64,000 bases of DNA, from NCBI RefSeq assembly GCF_023630705.1, contig NZ_JALQEM010000016.1, positions 1 through 64,000 on the forward strand, given 5' to 3'. A program made the position numbers and the translations under genes. Below, piece by piece: positions 61,977 through 64,000 of the stretch. The notes below the pieces were generated by a model. That model did not search any database and was not told the origin of the DNA. It saw only the letters and a list, made by a program, of their open reading frames with translations. The DNA comes from Caballeronia sp. GAFFF1. GTDB lineage: Bacteria > Pseudomonadota > Gammaproteobacteria > Burkholderiales > Burkholderiaceae. Position 1 is the first letter of the stretch. Every line of letters begins with the position of its first letter.

Positions 61977-63500
61977 ATGAAACACCTTTCCTTGTCCGCG
62001 TGCAGGCCGACAAGCGCCCTGCGCGGCGCGAAGAGCGCCGTGGCGGCCGCCGTGGCCGCCCTCGCGGTCGCAGGCTGCGCGAATTACGCGGGCATCTCGA
62101 GCGACAAGCAGATCACCACGCCCGACGCCTTGCAGTCGACGCAGAGCGTGCCGGGGCAAGGCGGCCAGTGGCCGAGCCTCGACTGGGCAAAGCAGTTCGG
62201 CGACCCGCAGTTGCCGCAACTGATCGACGAAGCCGTCGCGGACAATCCGAGCATCGCGCAGGCGCAGGCGCGCATCGCGAAGGCGTCGTCGTATATCGAA
62301 AGCTCGCGCTCGACGCTCTATCCGCACGTGAACGCCCAGTATTCATGGACGCGCGAGTTGTACTCGGCCAACGCGCTCTTTCCGCCGCCCTACGGCGGCA
62401 CCTGGTTCAGCGAGAACAACGTACTCGCCAGCGCGTCGTGGGACCTGGACCTGTGGGGAAAGAACCGCTCGCGCCTGAACATGGCCGTCTCGCAACAGAA
62501 GGCGGCCGAGGCGGACATGCAGCAGGCGCGCGTGACGCTCGCGGCGTCCGTGGCGCGCACGTATAACCAGCTCGCCCTGCTCTACGCGCTGCGCGACGTC
62601 ACGCAGCGCGAGATCGCCAATCGCCAGGACGTCGGCCGCATCACGAGCGGACGCGTGACCGCGGGCCTCGATACGAACGTCGAACGCCGCACTGCCGAAG
62701 GCAACGTGGCGACGAGCCAGACGAACCTGAGCGAACTCGACGGACAGATCCAGTCGGTGCGCTATCAGCTCGCGGCGCTGCTCGGCAAGGGCCCGGACCG
62801 CGGCTTGCAGATTGCGAATCCGGTGATCGATCCGAACGTCAACGTGACGCTGCCGGACAACGTGCCGGCCGACCTCATCTCGCGCCGCCCGGACATCGTC
62901 GCGGCGCGCTGGCAGGTCGAAGCGGCCACGCATGACATCGCGGAAGCGAAGGCCGAGTTCTTCCCCGACATCAATCTCGCGGCGAGCTTCGGTTTCGACG
63001 CGTTCGGATGGAGCCGCTTTCTGATGGCGAGCAGCCGGCAGATTCAGGCGGGACCGGCCATTCACCTGCCGATCTTCGATGCCGGCGCGCTGCGCGCCCA
63101 GCTGAAAGGCCGTTACGCGGATTTCGATAATGTCGTCGCCAACTACAATCAGACGCTCGTGAACGCGCTGAACGACGTGGCGACCAACATCTCCGCGATC
63201 CGCTCGCTCGACAGGCAGATGGCCGACGCGCAACGCGCGCTCGCCGCTGCGACAAGCGCCTATCAGTTGGCGGTAATTCGCTACAAGGCCGGCCTCTCGC
63301 CGCAACTGCAAGTGCTCACGGCGGACGAAAATCGCCTCGCGAACGAGCAGACGGTGACGAACCTGCGCCTGAAGCGCAGCGACCTGCAGATTGCGCTGAT
63401 TCGTTCGCTCGGCGGCGGTTTCGACGCGACGAGCACGAACCTCGCCATCGACGGCAGCGGGCAACGGCAGGCCGCAGATCAAGCCGCGCCGTCGCACTGA
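61977..63500 (+). CDS. Outer-membrane efflux lipoprotein (NodT/OprM family)
   Basis: A 507-residue TolC-like channel of the NodT group. The signal ends in lipobox V-A-G-C (Cys34). Two OEP repeats are visible: PQLIDEAVADNPSIAQAQARIAKASSYIE... and RRPDIVAARWQVEAATHDIAEAKAEFFPDINLAASFG, followed by IQAGPAIHLPIFDAGALRAQLKG and the C-terminal YKAGLSPQLQVLTADENRLA. It forms the outer-membrane exit of a three-part pump. The ATG at 61977 is chosen for the signal peptide; a GTG/TTG start upstream adds 20 residues. Confidence 0.93.
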   Translation: MKHLSLSACRPTSALRGAKSAVAAAVAALAVAGCANYAGISSDKQITTPDALQSTQSVPGQGGQWPSLDWAKQFGDPQLPQLIDEAVADNPSIAQAQARIAKASSYIESSRSTLYPHVNAQYSWTRELYSANALFPPPYGGTWFSENNVLASASWDLDLWGKNRSRLNMAVSQQKAAEADMQQARVTLAASVARTYNQLALLYALRDVTQREIANRQDVGRITSGRVTAGLDTNVERRTAEGNVATSQTNLSELDGQIQSVRYQLAALLGKGPDRGLQIANPVIDPNVNVTLPDNVPADLISRRPDIVAARWQVEAATHDIAEAKAEFFPDINLAASFGFDAFGWSRFLMASSRQIQAGPAIHLPIFDAGALRAQLKGRYADFDNVVANYNQTLVNALNDVATNISAIRSLDRQMADAQRALAAATSAYQLAVIRYKAGLSPQLQVLTADENRLANEQTVTNLRLKRSDLQIALIRSLGGGFDATSTNLAIDGSGQRQAADQAAPSH

Positions 63501-63552
63501 GCGACTCGAAAGAACACGCAACAAGACCAACACGGAATTTTCGGAGCCCTTC

Positions 63553-64000
63553 ATGAGCGACCCTCAACAAACCGCCGCCAACGCGCCTGCGCCGAAGCAG
63601 AGCAGTGGCAAGCGCCGCATGCTGATGACGCTGATCGTCCTCGTCATTCTCATCGCCGCGATTGCATACGGCCTGTACTACTTCCTCGTCGCCCGCTTCC
63701 ACGAGTCGACGGACGACGCGTACGTCAACGGCAACGTCGTGCAGATCACGCCGCAAGTAGTCGGCACCGTGGTATCCGTGAACGCCGACGACACGCAGAC
63801 CGTGAAGGTCGGCGATCCGCTCGTGGCGCTCGATCCGGCCGATTCCAAAGTCGCGCTCGACCAGGCGGAAGCGAATCTCGCGCAGACGGTGCGGCAGGTT
63901 CGCACGTTCTTCGTCAATAACAACCAGTACGAAGCGCAAGTCGCGCTGCGCAAGTCGGACTTGTCCCGCGCGCAGGACGACCTGCGCCGCCGCCTGACGG
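63553..64000 (+). CDS. EmrA-like membrane fusion protein (HlyD family), 3' part cut off
   Basis: The first 149 residues of an HlyD/EmrA-type adaptor. A transmembrane helix at about residues 23-46 (LMTLIVLVILIAAIAYGLYYFLV) follows a short cytoplasmic tail; then STDDAYVNGNVVQITPQVVGTVVSVNADDTQTVKVGDPLVALDPAD, the biotinyl-lipoyl-like half, and the start of the alpha-helical hairpin. It starts 52 bases after the channel gene; an EmrB-type MFS partner would be expected next, beyond the edge. Confidence 0.93.
   Translation, partial: MSDPQQTAANAPAPKQSSGKRRMLMTLIVLVILIAAIAYGLYYFLVARFHESTDDAYVNGNVVQITPQVVGTVVSVNADDTQTVKVGDPLVALDPADSKVALDQAEANLAQTVRQVRTFFVNNNQYEAQVALRKSDLSRAQDDLRRRLT

Overview
The window is about 64 kb of GC-rich bacterial chromosome from a betaproteobacterium of the Burkholderiaceae, most likely Paraburkholderia, Caballeronia or Burkholderia. 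This rests on gene content and order: surE-pcm-nlpD, 4.5S RNA-dnaX-ybaB-recR, trxA-rho-rpmE2, Nudix-aat-bpt-pyrD and odhA-odhB-lpdA, with protein sequences of Burkholderia type. It is almost entirely core genome. I see no phage, no complete insertion sequence, no CRISPR array and no plasmid functions.

Layout, left to right. 1-3.4 kb: stress and repair operon surE-pcm-nlpD on the minus strand (nlpD runs off the left edge) and a divergent quinone oxidoreductase. 3.4-6.1 kb: a SsuABC/TauABC-type ABC transporter. 6.2-11.7 kb: a CaiB-type CoA transferase, a DUF1653 protein, recR, ybaB, dnaX and the 4.5S RNA. 12-15.3 kb: trxA, rho, mtfA and rpmE2. 15.5-20.5 kb: a GT39-like membrane glycosyltransferase, a MATE transporter, a decayed pbpC remnant, a ComEA-like helix-hairpin-helix protein and a YidB-like protein. 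20.6-24.7 kb: clpB with a sigma32-type promoter, then an NsrR-like Rrf2 regulator divergent from a group III truncated haemoglobin. 24.7-26.7 kb: moeA-moaD-moaE. 26.9-30.3 kb: Nudix, the two N-end-rule aminoacyl transferases (aat, bpt) and pyrD. 30.4-32 kb: an amino-acid ABC binding protein and permease with no ATPase. 32-38 kb: more accessory in character: an oxidoreductase, a GntR regulator, a GT4 glycosyltransferase, an ElaA-type acetyltransferase, a DUF1839 protein and long non-coding stretches.

38.5-41 kb: a Crp/Fnr regulator followed after one base by an exopolysaccharide-initiating sugar-phosphate transferase, behind a good sigma54-type promoter. 41-46.3 kb: rpiA, sirB-like, an AmpD/AmiD-type amidase, rlmB and rnr. 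46.5-46.9 kb: two nearly identical tRNA-Leu(CAG) genes, each with its own consensus promoter and terminator. 47.2-51.8 kb: an MFS transporter, DUF1571, a small winged-helix-like protein, a second surE, DUF2147 and a free-standing DUF4096 (IS5 N-terminal domain) protein. 51.9-58.9 kb: zapE and the 2-oxoglutarate dehydrogenase operon odhA-odhB-lpdA. 59.2-61 kb: typA. 61.3-64 kb: a MarR regulator, an outer-membrane efflux lipoprotein and an EmrA-like adaptor cut off by the right edge.

The most interesting material is in regulation and in decay rather than in a large new gene system: (1) the sigma54 promoter and structured upstream region of the Crp/Fnr-EPS pair; (2) an orphan plus-strand intrinsic terminator at 34.2 kb with no gene in front of it, a candidate small RNA; (3) a six-copy 22-residue repeat inside the DnaX linker; (4) -10 elements placed so that surE and dnaX would be leaderless; (5) the pbpC remnant; (6) an isolated DUF1839 gene. 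All family calls are by eye from translated sequence; no searches were run.
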